A stretch of DNA of 64,000 nucleotides from Luminiphilus sp. (GTDB taxonomy: Bacteria > Pseudomonadota > Gammaproteobacteria > Pseudomonadales > Halieaceae). Position numbers and translations under genes: made by a program. The notes under the pieces were generated by a model. That model saw only the letters and a list, made by a program, of their open reading frames with translations, was not told the DNA's origin and made no database searches. Position 1 is the stretch's first letter. The number at the start of each line of letters is the position of its first letter. Positions 8,193-17,026 of this stretch are shown piece by piece. The stretch is from contig JAOHHD010000003.1 of the NCBI GenBank assembly GCA_028117185.1, positions 1 to 64,000 of the forward strand, in the 5' to 3' direction.

Positions 8193-8580
8193 TAGGCCGC
8201 GTTAACTTGTGTTCGTCGATCGCCACGTAAATAAACTCCCCCTCTGTCACCTTGAGCGGCTCGCCGTCTTGCCTGGCATTAATCCAGACTTCGACGAGTA
8301 TGCGGAGCGAACTACGACCTGTTTCAAGTACATCGCAATAGCAACTTACAACGGCGCCAACATGCACCGGTGTTAAAAATGACATGCCTTCAATCGCTAC
8401 TGTTGCGACTCTGCCTCCCGCGAGCTCCGATGCCGTAATACTCCCAGCAAGGTCCATTTGTGACAGCAACCAACCCCCAAAAATGTCGCCGTTAGCGTTG
8501 GTATCCCGAGGCATAGCAATCGTTTGTAATGCTAAATCTCCATAAGGGAGGGGATCTGTGTCTAGTTCTTCAGTTGGCAT
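8182..8580 (-). CDS. Acyl-CoA thioesterase, YciA-like hotdog protein
   Basis: The 132-residue protein is a single hotdog domain. It carries the YciA/acyl-CoA hydrolase pattern MPRDTNANGDIFGGWLLSQM, where the Asn-Gly-Asp and following helix form the active site and CoA pocket, and the later TVAIEGMSFLTPVHVGAVV segment. The family hydrolyses acyl-CoA to free acid and CoA in the cytoplasm, with broad specificity. The gene is convergent with the TRAP binding-protein gene and overlaps it by 11 bases, and it lies 67 bases downstream of dctM on the same strand, so it may be the distal gene of the dctQM transcript. Confidence 0.88.
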   Translation of the reverse strand: MPTEELDTDPLPYGDLALQTIAMPRDTNANGDIFGGWLLSQMDLAGSITASELAGGRVATVAIEGMSFLTPVHVGAVVSCYCDVLETGRSSLRILVEVWINARQDGEPLKVTEGEFIYVAIDEHKLTRPINP

Positions 8581-8647
8581 GGCATCTCTTCTTGAATGGT
8601 TGAGCGATGACGATCATATCGCGCTCAGGGGCACGAGACTCGATGCA

Positions 8648-10012
8648 TTATCGCCCCATGACCCCGGGTAACCATAGGACTAAATTGGGCCACCACCACA
8701 TTAGGACGAGCAGCAACAGTTGAATGAGCACAAATGGCAATACCCCGGAGTAAATGTCGCGGGTGCTGACTGTGTCGGGCGCCACACCACGTAAGTAAAA
8801 TAGGGCGAATCCAAAAGGTGGGGTCAGAAAGGACGTCTGAAGATTCACGGCAATCATAATGCCAAGCCAAACCGGATCGAACCCCATTGCTAACAAGATG
8901 GGGCCCACCACTGGCACAACAACGAAAGTAATTTCAATAAAGTCGAGAATAAAGCCCAACAGAAACATGACCAGCATCACAATGAAGAGTGCTGTGTGAG
9001 GTCCTCCGCCGAGCTCCTCAAAAAACGACTCGATCATTGTATCCCCGCCAAATCCGCGAAAAACCAGCGAAAACAGTGCCGCCCCAATGAGAATTAAAAA
9101 CACCATGCTCGTGGTAAAAAGGGTGGAACGAGAGATGTCTTGTAAAACGCCTAGCGTTAGCGCACCACGGCCCAGGGCCAGCAACAACGCGCCTACCGCA
9201 CCGACGCCGGCGGCTTCCGTGGGTGTCGCAGCGCCCACGAGAATTGATCCCAGTACCAGCCCAATGAGACCTAGGGGGGGAAGTACCGCGGTAGCCACCG
9301 ACCGGATATCAGTCTCTTCAACTTCTGCTGGCGGCGCACTGCTGGGCTGCACTGCCGCTCGGATCAGAACATACGCCAGATATAGCAAGACCAGCACGAT
9401 GCCAGGCACAATGGCGCCCACAAAGAGGTCCCCGACCGAGACGGTTTGCGTATTGACGATGTTCATTTTTAACTGTGCCTGCTGGTAGGCGCTCGACATT
9501 GTGTCGCCGAGTAATACGAGTGCGATCGACGGCGGTATGATTTGCCCTAATGTCCCAGTGGCACAAATAGTGCCTGCAGCCAGCTGAGGCTGATACCCGG
9601 CGCGCAACATCGTTGGCAGGGCGAGAACACCCATGGTGACCACCGTCGCCCCGACGATCCCGGTGCTAGCAGCTAGCAGAGCGCCAACAATAATGACCGC
9701 CAAGCCCAAGCCTCCTGGCCGAGCGCCAAACATGCCTGCTAGGTTTGCCAGTAGATCTTCAGCGATTTTCGCTCGCTCTAGGACCACTCCCATCAAAATA
9801 AAAAGTGGCACCGCAACCAGTGTCTCGTTGCCCATGGTGCCAAATATCCGGCCTGTTAATGCCGTTAAATAGGAGGGGTCAAAATGTCCCAATAAAATAC
9901 CGAGAGCCGCGAAACTCAGTGCGGTGCCCCCTAATGTGAGTGCCACTGGAAAGCCCAGTAGCAAGATGCCGCACACCACAACAAACATCGCGAGTGCGAA
10001 TTGCCCTTCCAT
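8648..10012 (-). CDS. TRAP transporter large permease subunit DctM
   Basis: The product of about 454 residues is highly hydrophobic, with about a dozen membrane segments. It shows the DctM family features: a Gly-rich start (FPVALTLGGTALSF), VPLFILMGVVLERA, and TEAAGVGAVGALLLAL in the second half. DctM forms the ion-coupled transport channel of TRAP systems. A GTG at 10015 and an ATG at 10012 are both possible starts; a GAGG lies 7 and 10 bases before them. The ATG shares one base with the stop of dctQ (TGATG), showing tight coupling. The two membrane genes are on the opposite strand from their probable binding protein. Confidence 0.92.
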   Translation of the reverse strand: MEGQFALAMFVVVCGILLLGFPVALTLGGTALSFAALGILLGHFDPSYLTALTGRIFGTMGNETLVAVPLFILMGVVLERAKIAEDLLANLAGMFGARPGGLGLAVIIVGALLAASTGIVGATVVTMGVLALPTMLRAGYQPQLAAGTICATGTLGQIIPPSIALVLLGDTMSSAYQQAQLKMNIVNTQTVSVGDLFVGAIVPGIVLVLLYLAYVLIRAAVQPSSAPPAEVEETDIRSVATAVLPPLGLIGLVLGSILVGAATPTEAAGVGAVGALLLALGRGALTLGVLQDISRSTLFTTSMVFLILIGAALFSLVFRGFGGDTMIESFFEELGGGPHTALFIVMLVMFLLGFILDFIEITFVVVPVVGPILLAMGFDPVWLGIMIAVNLQTSFLTPPFGFALFYLRGVAPDTVSTRDIYSGVLPFVLIQLLLLVLMWWWPNLVLWLPGVMGR

Positions 10013-10527
10013 CACGACGGATCCTCATGGCGCAACACGTTGAGTCCCCGCCCAATGTGGGCAATAGCTTGCAGTCCCAGTAACACGGCCATGGCGGGAA
10101 TCAGTGTTTTCAAGACATATACGAGGGGTAAGCCCCCTGGTTCGGGAGACGTTTCGCGTGCCGACCAACTGTCCACGACATAGCCAAATGACCCTACGCC
10201 AATCAAAACACACAGCGGAAGGGTAAAAATAATGTGCCCTAACGTATTCACCCACGCTTGCTGCCGCGGATTAAAATGGCGGTAAAACACATCAACTCGA
10301 ACATGTTGATCCGCTCCCATTGTGACCGCGGCACCCAGCATGAACAGCGCAGCGTGGAGGTATTGAACGGATTCTTGGGCCGCAATGGCACCGGTATTAA
10401 ACCCGTAACGCAATATGACGATGACACAGACTGTCACTGCCATCACGGGGACACACCACGCTATCACGTGACCCAATAGCCTAATGCCGCGATCAATCAG
10501 GGTGTTGTGTAAGACATCGTTGCTCAT
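10012..10527 (-). CDS. TRAP transporter small permease subunit DctQ
   Basis: The protein of about 171 residues has four predicted membrane helices, starting with GHVIAWCVPVMAVTVCVIVILRY (first helix given in part: VPVMAVTVCVIVIL). A central E-S-x-x-Y-L-H motif (QESVQYLHAALF) and HVRVDVFY are typical of DctQ proteins, as is the extended loop common in the TakQ-like branch. DctQ supports DctM and its binding protein. I placed the start at the ATG at 10527 (MSNDVLHN) after a weak TGGTAG; an ATG at 10551 would add eight residues. The next gene upstream, yaaA, is divergent. Confidence 0.88.
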   Translation of the reverse strand: MSNDVLHNTLIDRGIRLLGHVIAWCVPVMAVTVCVIVILRYGFNTGAIAAQESVQYLHAALFMLGAAVTMGADQHVRVDVFYRHFNPRQQAWVNTLGHIIFTLPLCVLIGVGSFGYVVDSWSARETSPEPGGLPLVYVLKTLIPAMAVLLGLQAIAHIGRGLNVLRHEDPS

Positions 10528-10603
10528 TGCGCTACCAAAGGTTTGTATCATCCAGCGTGAAGGTTATCATTCCACCCTTAAAGATTGCAGAAGAGGTGAT
10601 GCA

Positions 10604-11380
10604 ATGCTGTCCATTCTGTCCCCCGCAAAAACGCTGGATTACGAGACGGCGCCCACGACGCGCAAGGCGACGCAGCCTTTACTGTTAGCTGAAGCCACGA
10701 CGCTGGTAGGTGCCGCTCGCAAAATGACGCCAGAGGACATCCAATCTTTGATGGGGGTCTCGGAAAAGATCGCACATCTTAATCATGAGCGATTTATGAA
10801 TTGGGCACCGGATTTTTCCCTCGATAATGCCAAACAGGCGGTTCTAGCGTTTAAGGGCGATGTCTACACGGGACTGCGTGCAGACACGCTAAGTTCGAAA
10901 GAGCTGGCTTTTGCGCAAAAGCATTTGCGTATTTTAAGCGGGCTCTATGGCCTGCTCAGGCCGCTTGATTTGATGCAACCTTACCGCTTGGAGATGGGCT
11001 TACCCTTTCGTCATGCGGGCGGTAAAAACTTATATGAGTTTTGGGGAGACGCGATCACCCAATTGCTTTCTAAGCACTTGAGGGCCAGCGGCAGCCCTGT
11101 TCTGGTGAACCTCGCCTCTAATGAGTACTTTAAATCGATTCGACCTAAATTGCTGGATGTTGACATCGTCACGCCGCAATTCCGTGATTTGAAAAATGGG
11201 CAATACAAAATGATTTCTTTTTTTGCGAAAAAGGCCCGTGGTTTGATGGCGCGTTACATAATCGAGGAAGGTCTCAATGCGCCCGAGGGCTTGAAGGATT
11301 TTACCAGTGAAGGCTATTACTACAGTGCCGCTCAGTCTCAAGACGGACAGTGGGTTTTTCTCCGCGACGCGCCGCAGTAG
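10604..11380 (+). CDS. yaaA: Peroxide stress protein YaaA (DUF328)
   Basis: The 258-residue product begins MLSILSPAKTLDYE, the signature opening of the YaaA/UPF0246 family, and contains FKGDVYTGL, LRILSGLYGLLRPLD, PYRLEMG and FFAKKARGLMARY. In E. coli YaaA lowers intracellular free iron and limits DNA damage under peroxide stress; it binds DNA and is cytoplasmic. The start at 10604 is supported by AGAGGTG about seven bases upstream; the frame is open further upstream, into dctQ, but lacks a Shine-Dalgarno there. It ends five bases before the end of a convergent gene. Confidence 0.93.
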   Translation: MLSILSPAKTLDYETAPTTRKATQPLLLAEATTLVGAARKMTPEDIQSLMGVSEKIAHLNHERFMNWAPDFSLDNAKQAVLAFKGDVYTGLRADTLSSKELAFAQKHLRILSGLYGLLRPLDLMQPYRLEMGLPFRHAGGKNLYEFWGDAITQLLSKHLRASGSPVLVNLASNEYFKSIRPKLLDVDIVTPQFRDLKNGQYKMISFFAKKARGLMARYIIEEGLNAPEGLKDFTSEGYYYSAAQSQDGQWVFLRDAPQ

Positions 11381-11385
11381 GCGCT

Positions 11386-12546
11386 TTAGGGGCTGTCCAG
11401 TTTGAAGGGCAGTAGCGTTGTTGCCTCTTGCTGATAAGCACGCACATGATCACATTCCTGCGCGGCAAACTGTGCAACGGCGTCGCTGAATCGCTCGTCG
11501 ACAATCCAATGATTAGAGTACGTTAGCACGGGCTCAAAGCCCCGCTGAATTTTGTGCTCTCCTTGTGCACCCGGATCAAAACGCGATAAACCGGCGTTAA
11601 TGCAATACTCAATCCCACGGTAATAACAGGCTTCAAAATGCAGATAATCAAACTCAGCGAGGCACCCCCAATAGCGGCCATACAAGGTATCTCCCCCTTC
11701 AAAAAAAAGCGCCGCCGCGACGGGCTCACCCGCGCATGACGCCAACACCATAACCGGCGTTTCGCCAAGTGTTGGACAGGCTTCGGTAAAAAAAGCGTCA
11801 GTTAAATAACCACCGTGGCCGGATCGTTTAGCGTAGGTTGTTTGGTAGCAACGATGAAAAAATCGCCAATTTTCAGGGGTAATGTCACCGCCTTTCTTGG
11901 TTTCTAACACTAAGCCTTGGCGCGCGATTTGGTCTCGCTCTCGCCGTAAATTTTTTCGTTTACGGCTGTTGAAGCGCGCTAAAAAGTCTTCGAAGTCCCG
12001 ATAGCCGCGGTTAAACCAATGGAACTGGGTGGTTAACCGCTGCGGCATACCTAGGTCGACTAGCGCATCAGACTGAGCTCGCTCCAAGAATAAGACATGC
12101 CAACTAGAGACTGCTAAGGAAGAGCAGAGCGCTTGTACGCCATAGACGACGTCCGATAGCGCGTTGTGATGCGCCGCATCATGCCAAAGGCGCTGGCCAG
12201 TGGCTGGCGTAAAAGGCACTGCCGTCACGAGTTTGGGATAATACTCTAGACCCATCCGCTGCCACGCTTCTGCCCATGACCAATCAAAAACGTATTCGCC
12301 ATAGCTATGGCCTTTTACGTAGGCGGGCACAAAGCCTAGTGTCGATCCGGATCGATCTAATTGGATGTGGGCGGGCTGCCAGCCGCTTTGTGAAGTGGTG
12401 CACCCTGTCGACTCTAGCCCGTGTAAAAAGTCCCAGCGCAGGAAGGGATCGCTTTCACCAAAGTAAGCGCGCCACAGTGCCGGATCGATCTCATTCATTG
12501 ACCGATGCACGGTGGCATTGAGGGAAGCTTCGCTGCGTTCAGTCAA
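11386..12546 (-). CDS. GNAT-superfamily N-acyltransferase of the DUF482 / peptidogalycan-biosynthesis type
   Basis: The protein of about 386 residues resembles the family formerly called DUF482 (GNAT fold, FemAB-like). Supporting segments are NPFLR-like SDPFLRWDFLHGLE near the N-terminus, FNSRKRKNLRRERDQI, GRYWGCL, LHFEACYYRGIEYCI and FDPGAQGEHKIQRGF, all typical of that family. The biochemical function is not established. The likely start is a TTG at 12546 overlapping the ubiA stop by eight bases, which gives the usual N-terminus; an ATG at 12498 is the alternative. Neither has a strong Shine-Dalgarno. Its link with ubiA looks operonic rather than functional. Confidence 0.85.
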   Translation of the reverse strand: MTERSEASLNATVHRSMNEIDPALWRAYFGESDPFLRWDFLHGLESTGCTTSQSGWQPAHIQLDRSGSTLGFVPAYVKGHSYGEYVFDWSWAEAWQRMGLEYYPKLVTAVPFTPATGQRLWHDAAHHNALSDVVYGVQALCSSLAVSSWHVLFLERAQSDALVDLGMPQRLTTQFHWFNRGYRDFEDFLARFNSRKRKNLRRERDQIARQGLVLETKKGGDITPENWRFFHRCYQTTYAKRSGHGGYLTDAFFTEACPTLGETPVMVLASCAGEPVAAALFFEGGDTLYGRYWGCLAEFDYLHFEACYYRGIEYCINAGLSRFDPGAQGEHKIQRGFEPVLTYSNHWIVDERFSDAVAQFAAQECDHVRAYQQEATTLLPFKLDSP

Positions 12547-13453
12547 GCGGCACTGACCCGAACCAAAAATTGGCACATAGCCCGGCCAAAACAAGGAAAC
12601 CGATCCATTTACTTTGATTAAACGCCCTAAAACATTGCTGCGTATCACGATCTTTAATGAGCCAAAGGTGTCTTATAAACAGTAAACCGACAGCGATGAC
12701 TGCAGCATAGTAGGGCATTCCAAGGTCAAACGCGGCGCCACAGCACCAGAAGGCGATGACACAACAACACTGTAGCAGCCCAATAATACGCACATCGAGA
12801 TGCCCAAATAAAATGGCCGTCGACTTAATACCTACGGTTAAATCATCTTCCCGATCGACCATGGCATATTGCGTATCATAGATTACCGTCCAGAGCAGAT
12901 TGGCACTAAATAACCACCATAGCGCGGGCGGGAGCTCACTCACACTGGCCGCAAAAGCCATCGGAATGCTCCATGAAAAGGCGAGCCCCAGCACAATTTG
13001 TGGCAGGTGAGTCACGCGCTTCATAAGCGGATAGACCAATGCTATCGCTAAGCCTGCGATCGAGAGTTTAATGGTGAGCGTATTGGTGAGCGCCACTAAA
13101 CCCAGGGCAATAACGAGTAAGCCAATCAGTAAAAAAAGGGCTTCAGAGACGCTCAGGGCGCCACTGACTAATGGCCTCAATCGGGTTCTCTCGACGTGGC
13201 CGTCCAGATTTCGATCAGCGAGATCATTTGCGACACAGCCTGCGGAGCGCATCACAATAGCGCCGGCGACAAAGAGGCTAAGCAGTTCCCAAGGTGGGTA
13301 ACCTTGATTCGCCAGTATTATTCCCCATAAAGTGGGCGCTAAGAGCAGAAAAGTGCCAATGGGCTTATCAAACCGCGTGATTGCGATCACCGCACGCAGC
13401 TTACCTGGTTTTATTGCTGAGCCCGCGCGGAGAGAAGGGGGTGATTCAACCAT
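12539..13453 (-). CDS. ubiA: 4-hydroxybenzoate polyprenyltransferase UbiA
   Basis: This 304-residue membrane protein with about eight or nine helices attaches the polyprenyl tail to 4-hydroxybenzoate in ubiquinone synthesis. Both Asp-rich, Mg-diphosphate-binding motifs are visible: NDLADRNLDGHVERT near residue 75 and DTQYAMVDREDD near residue 195. The opening RFDKPIGTFLLLAPTLWG is also characteristic. In many relatives ubiC (chorismate lyase) sits next to ubiA, but here the neighbour is an acyltransferase-like gene, and no ubiC is seen in the window. recG lies upstream on the same strand. Confidence 0.95.
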   Translation of the reverse strand: MVESPPSLRAGSAIKPGKLRAVIAITRFDKPIGTFLLLAPTLWGIILANQGYPPWELLSLFVAGAIVMRSAGCVANDLADRNLDGHVERTRLRPLVSGALSVSEALFLLIGLLVIALGLVALTNTLTIKLSIAGLAIALVYPLMKRVTHLPQIVLGLAFSWSIPMAFAASVSELPPALWWLFSANLLWTVIYDTQYAMVDREDDLTVGIKSTAILFGHLDVRIIGLLQCCCVIAFWCCGAAFDLGMPYYAAVIAVGLLFIRHLWLIKDRDTQQCFRAFNQSKWIGFLVLAGLCANFWFGSVPLD

Positions 13454-13546
13454 TAACAGACACTTCGCGTTTCGGGGTGCGCTAGTTTAGCGGTCTGAGC
13501 ACAGCGATGCGACATTTGCCTGAGTCTGCGCGTAAAACCCGCTGCA

Positions 13547-15610
13547 TTAAACACGCGCGAAATCTGCGCGGGGACCGGCCCAGCGGGTCATTAGCGCTTG
13601 AGCGCGGGCCGTATCGTGCTGATGCAGTTGTTGCGCAATACCGTGTGCTGTTATTAAGAGTGCTTCATGTTCTGGGAGTCTCGCAACCCGAAATTGAGCG
13701 AGTCCGGTTTGCCGAGTACCGAGCAATTCGCCGGGCCCGCGAATGCGCAAATCTGCCTCTGCAATCACAAAGCCATCGTGAGTGTCCTGCATGACCTTGA
13801 GCCTCTCTTGCGCCGTCATCGACAGTGGCGGACGGAACAAAAGCACGCAGTGACTCTCGATGGCCCCGCGGCCAACACGGCCTCTCAGTTGGTGGAGCTG
13901 TGCAAGCCCCAAGCGCTCAGCATTATCGATAATCATCAGGCTGGCTTGTGGCACATCTACGCCAACTTCAATAACGGTCGTTGCCACGAGTAATTGTAGC
14001 GCCCCCGCTTTAAACTGTGCCATCACGCCGGCTTTATCTGCCGGCTTTAACTTGCCATGTACTAGGCCTATTGCGACTCCTGGTAGCGCGGCCGATAAGG
14101 TTTCTAGCGTCGCCGTGGCTGCCTCCATGTGCAGCGAGTCGCTTTCCTCGATCGCAGTACAGACCCAGTAAGCTTGTCGCCCATCACGGCATGCGGCGCC
14201 AACACGTTTGATGACGGCATCACGGCGATCGTGATCAATTAAGGTTGTTGTTACGGGTGTCCGTCCTGGGGGGAGCTCGTCAATCACCGAGCAATCCAGA
14301 TCGCCATAAGCGACCATGGCGAGTGATCGTGGAATCGGCGTGGCAGTCAGTGCGAGTTGGTGTGGATGCTGTCCATCTGCACCTTTATCTGCCAACGCTA
14401 GGCGTTGATGAACACCAAATCGATGTTGCTCGTCGACGACGATTAGCCCAAGGCGTTGAAAATGGACGTCCTCTTGAAACAAGGCATGTGTTCCAACCAC
14501 AACTGCCGCCTCACCACTCGCGAGTTGTTGCAACACCTCAGCACGGGCACGTCCCTTAATGCGGCCGCTTAACCAGGAAACAGGTTTGCCCAATGGTGCG
14601 AACCAAGACTGTAAGGTTGAAAAATGCTGTTCAGCTAGCAACTCAGTGGGTGCCATGAAGGCAACCTGGTAGCCCGATGCGATAGTGTCGAGCGCTGCTT
14701 TTGCTGCGACTAAGGTCTTGCCTGAACCCACATCACCTTGCACTAAACGCAACATAGGGTGATTTTGAGCAAGGTCTTGACTGAGGTCCTCCCCAACACG
14801 ATTTTGCGCTTCTGTTGGGCTAAAAGGCAGTGACCTAAAGAGTGCCTTCGATAAAGGGGAATCTCTATCGATGACTGGCGCAACGAATCGCCGCTCCTTA
14901 TCCCGGACGCCTAAAACTGATACTTGGTGCGCGATGAGCTCCTCAAGTGCTAGCCGGGTTTGTGCGCGATGAGTCCCTTGCTGAATTTGTTCAAGCGATG
15001 CAGACGGAGGAGGATTATGGAGAAACGAAATGGCCTCTGGCAGGGTAATGGTATCGTCGGTGACGCCGGCTAATAGATCATCTGGTGGCGTTTTCGTGAG
15101 CAATGCCACCGCCTGACCACAGAGTTTTCGCCAGGTGCTTTGCCCGAGTCCACTGACGGTCGGATAAACCGGCGTGAGGGCCGGCTCTAATAAAGTGGTC
15201 TCGTCGCCTAGCCGATACTCCGGATGCACCATCTCTACCTTACCGGCTAATCTTCGTGGCGTACCAAAGAGTGTGACGCGCCCCCCCGTTTTAAATTGAG
15301 CGACCTGCATCTGCCGAAAATGGAAAAAACGGATCGTGACCAGCCCGGTTTCGTCACCGATTTGAACGACAAGCGTACGGCGCCTACCCATTGTGACTGC
15401 AGCGCCTTTGATCTCTCCTTGTACCACCGCATCGATCTGATCAGTGAGTGCGCCGATGGGCGTTACGCGAGTACGGTCTTGATACCGAAGCGGAAAATGA
15501 AACAGCAGATCTTCTAAAGAATAGATGCCAATTTCCGACAGACGTAATCTCAATTTCTCGCCGACACCGCGGAGCGTCGTCACGGAGTTGTGCAAAATGG
15601 TTTGGCTCAA
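13547..15610 (-). CDS. recG: ATP-dependent DNA helicase RecG
   Basis: The 687-residue protein has the expected RecG layout. The N-terminal wedge/OB domain (LFHFPLRYQDRT at about 34) is followed by a superfamily 2 helicase core: Walker A QGDVGSGKT, the DEQH box in VVDEQHRFGVHQR, LALTATPIPRSL and a C-terminal domain with VGVDVPQASLMI and QLRGRVGRG. RecG remodels stalled replication forks and branch-migrates Holliday junctions. The length matches E. coli RecG (693). The downstream gap to ubiA is 93 bases with nothing recognisable. The gene is divergent from the SDR gene at 15682. Confidence 0.96.
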   Translation of the reverse strand: MSQTILHNSVTTLRGVGEKLRLRLSEIGIYSLEDLLFHFPLRYQDRTRVTPIGALTDQIDAVVQGEIKGAAVTMGRRRTLVVQIGDETGLVTIRFFHFRQMQVAQFKTGGRVTLFGTPRRLAGKVEMVHPEYRLGDETTLLEPALTPVYPTVSGLGQSTWRKLCGQAVALLTKTPPDDLLAGVTDDTITLPEAISFLHNPPPSASLEQIQQGTHRAQTRLALEELIAHQVSVLGVRDKERRFVAPVIDRDSPLSKALFRSLPFSPTEAQNRVGEDLSQDLAQNHPMLRLVQGDVGSGKTLVAAKAALDTIASGYQVAFMAPTELLAEQHFSTLQSWFAPLGKPVSWLSGRIKGRARAEVLQQLASGEAAVVVGTHALFQEDVHFQRLGLIVVDEQHRFGVHQRLALADKGADGQHPHQLALTATPIPRSLAMVAYGDLDCSVIDELPPGRTPVTTTLIDHDRRDAVIKRVGAACRDGRQAYWVCTAIEESDSLHMEAATATLETLSAALPGVAIGLVHGKLKPADKAGVMAQFKAGALQLLVATTVIEVGVDVPQASLMIIDNAERLGLAQLHQLRGRVGRGAIESHCVLLFRPPLSMTAQERLKVMQDTHDGFVIAEADLRIRGPGELLGTRQTGLAQFRVARLPEHEALLITAHGIAQQLHQHDTARAQALMTRWAGPRADFARV

Positions 15611-15681
15611 AGGCGTCTCGATACCCTGCTCTCGCTGTCAGAGTGTTATCTTAGCGATTCTTAGATGAGGCTGCGCAATTT

Positions 15682-16512
15682 ATGCACCTGCTGATCCTTG
15701 GATGTGGCGACATTGGTACGCGAGTGGGGTTTTCAATGAGAGAGGCCGGTTGGCACGTGTCGGCTGCGCGCCGCCATGCCAGCAAGCTCTCCGAGCGCTT
15801 TGATCGCTATCAGGTAGACCTGACCGACCCAGTATCTATGGCCGCGTTGCCGGTGTTAGACCCCGATTATATTCTCATCACGCCAACGCCTCAGTCTTAC
15901 GATCCGGAGGGGTATCACAGTGGCTTTACTCAGGCCGCTACGCTATTGGCGGAACAACCTTGGCTATTGGCGTGTCGTCGCGTTATCTGGGTGTCATCAA
16001 CGCGGGTTTATCGGGAGGCAGCCGGTGGCTGGGTGGATGAGTACTCACCACTGAACGTGAGCGAGCCCCAAGCAAGAGCGATGGTGGCAGCAGAGGCCGG
16101 GATCCGACGCGCGCGAACCACTACCGTTATTCGGCCTGCCGGTGTGTACGGCGACCCGCATGGCATGTTAATTCGGCGGGTACTCTCTGGTCAGGGAGGA
16201 GCCCCAGGGTCTTCTTTTGGCAACCGCATTCATCGAGAAGATTTAGCACGATTGATTGTGCACTGTTTGCATCTAGATGAGCAGGGAGAAGCGGTGCCAC
16301 CCACTTTGTTAGCGGCTGATGGGGATACGACTCCCACTTACGAGGTTGAGCGATGGTTGGCCGAAAAATTGGGCGTTACGCTCAGCGAAACACAGCAACA
16401 GGGGATCTCAAGAGCCAATCGTCAGTGTCGAAGCGCGTTACTCAAAGAGATCGGCTTCACGCTGACCTACCCGTCATGGCGCGAGGGCTATGCAGCGGCC
16501 ATCAACGCCTAG
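15682..16512 (+). CDS. NAD(P)-dependent epimerase/dehydratase-like SDR protein (YeeZ type)
   Basis: The 276-residue protein has a Rossmann start, MHLLILGCGDIGTRVG, with the GxGxxG-type nucleotide motif at residues 7-13, and later VSSTRVYRE and VIRPAGVYGDPHGM. These match atypical extended short-chain dehydrogenases of the YeeZ group. The usual YxxxK catalytic pair is not evident after the VSSTRVY motif, so a standard epimerase activity should not be assumed. The substrate is unknown. It stands alone, divergent from recG and convergent with ridA. Confidence 0.8.
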   Translation: MHLLILGCGDIGTRVGFSMREAGWHVSAARRHASKLSERFDRYQVDLTDPVSMAALPVLDPDYILITPTPQSYDPEGYHSGFTQAATLLAEQPWLLACRRVIWVSSTRVYREAAGGWVDEYSPLNVSEPQARAMVAAEAGIRRARTTTVIRPAGVYGDPHGMLIRRVLSGQGGAPGSSFGNRIHREDLARLIVHCLHLDEQGEAVPPTLLAADGDTTPTYEVERWLAEKLGVTLSETQQQGISRANRQCRSALLKEIGFTLTYPSWREGYAAAINA

Positions 16513-16533
16513 CGACAAATAACCGTTGGGTGC

Positions 16534-16917
16534 TTACAGCGTGAGAATGGCCTCGACCTCAATGCGAGCGCCTTTCGGTAAGGCCGCCACTTGTACACAG
16601 GCTCGTGCGGGATAAGGTTCTGCAAACTGTTGCGCCATGACGGCATTGACCGCATCGAAATCAGCAAGATCGGTCAGGGAAATATTAATTTTTACAGCAT
16701 CATCGAGAGTGCCCCCCGCAGCTGCGGCCACTGCGGCAAGGTTGGCGAACACCTGCTCGCTCTCGGCAGTAATGTCACCTGATATCAGCAACATCGTTTT
16801 CGGGTCGAGTGGGATCTGCCCGGATATCCATACGGTGTTACCGACTTTGATGCCCTGTGAATAGGGGCCTATTGCCTGCGGCGCGGATGGGGTGGTGATG
16901 ACAGCGCGGTTCGACAC
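16534..16917 (-). CDS. ridA: RidA family 2-iminobutanoate/2-iminopropanoate deaminase
   Basis: RidA hydrolyses reactive enamine/imine intermediates released by PLP enzymes such as threonine dehydratase; an ilvA gene is present elsewhere in this window. The 127-residue product shows the full RidA pattern: APQAIGPYSQGIKVGN, WISGQIPLDP, and ARACVQVAALPKGARIEVE containing the catalytic-pocket Arg (in PARACV) and the Glu of the C-terminal motif. The open frame extends further upstream, but a perfect AGGAGG at 16923-16928 five bases before a GTG fixes the start at 16917. It lies 109 bases downstream of spoT on the same strand, the order seen in many gammaproteobacteria. Confidence 0.95.
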   Translation of the reverse strand: MSNRAVITTPSAPQAIGPYSQGIKVGNTVWISGQIPLDPKTMLLISGDITAESEQVFANLAAVAAAAGGTLDDAVKINISLTDLADFDAVNAVMAQQFAEPYPARACVQVAALPKGARIEVEAILTL

Positions 16918-17026
16918 GGCAGCCTCCTGACATGAACGGTTGGTCTTTATTGAATAACGAAGCTTCGAGCGACGCAAGATCGATGTGTTGCGGCCCCCAG
17001 AGGAGAGTAGCTCAATTTGAGGCGTT

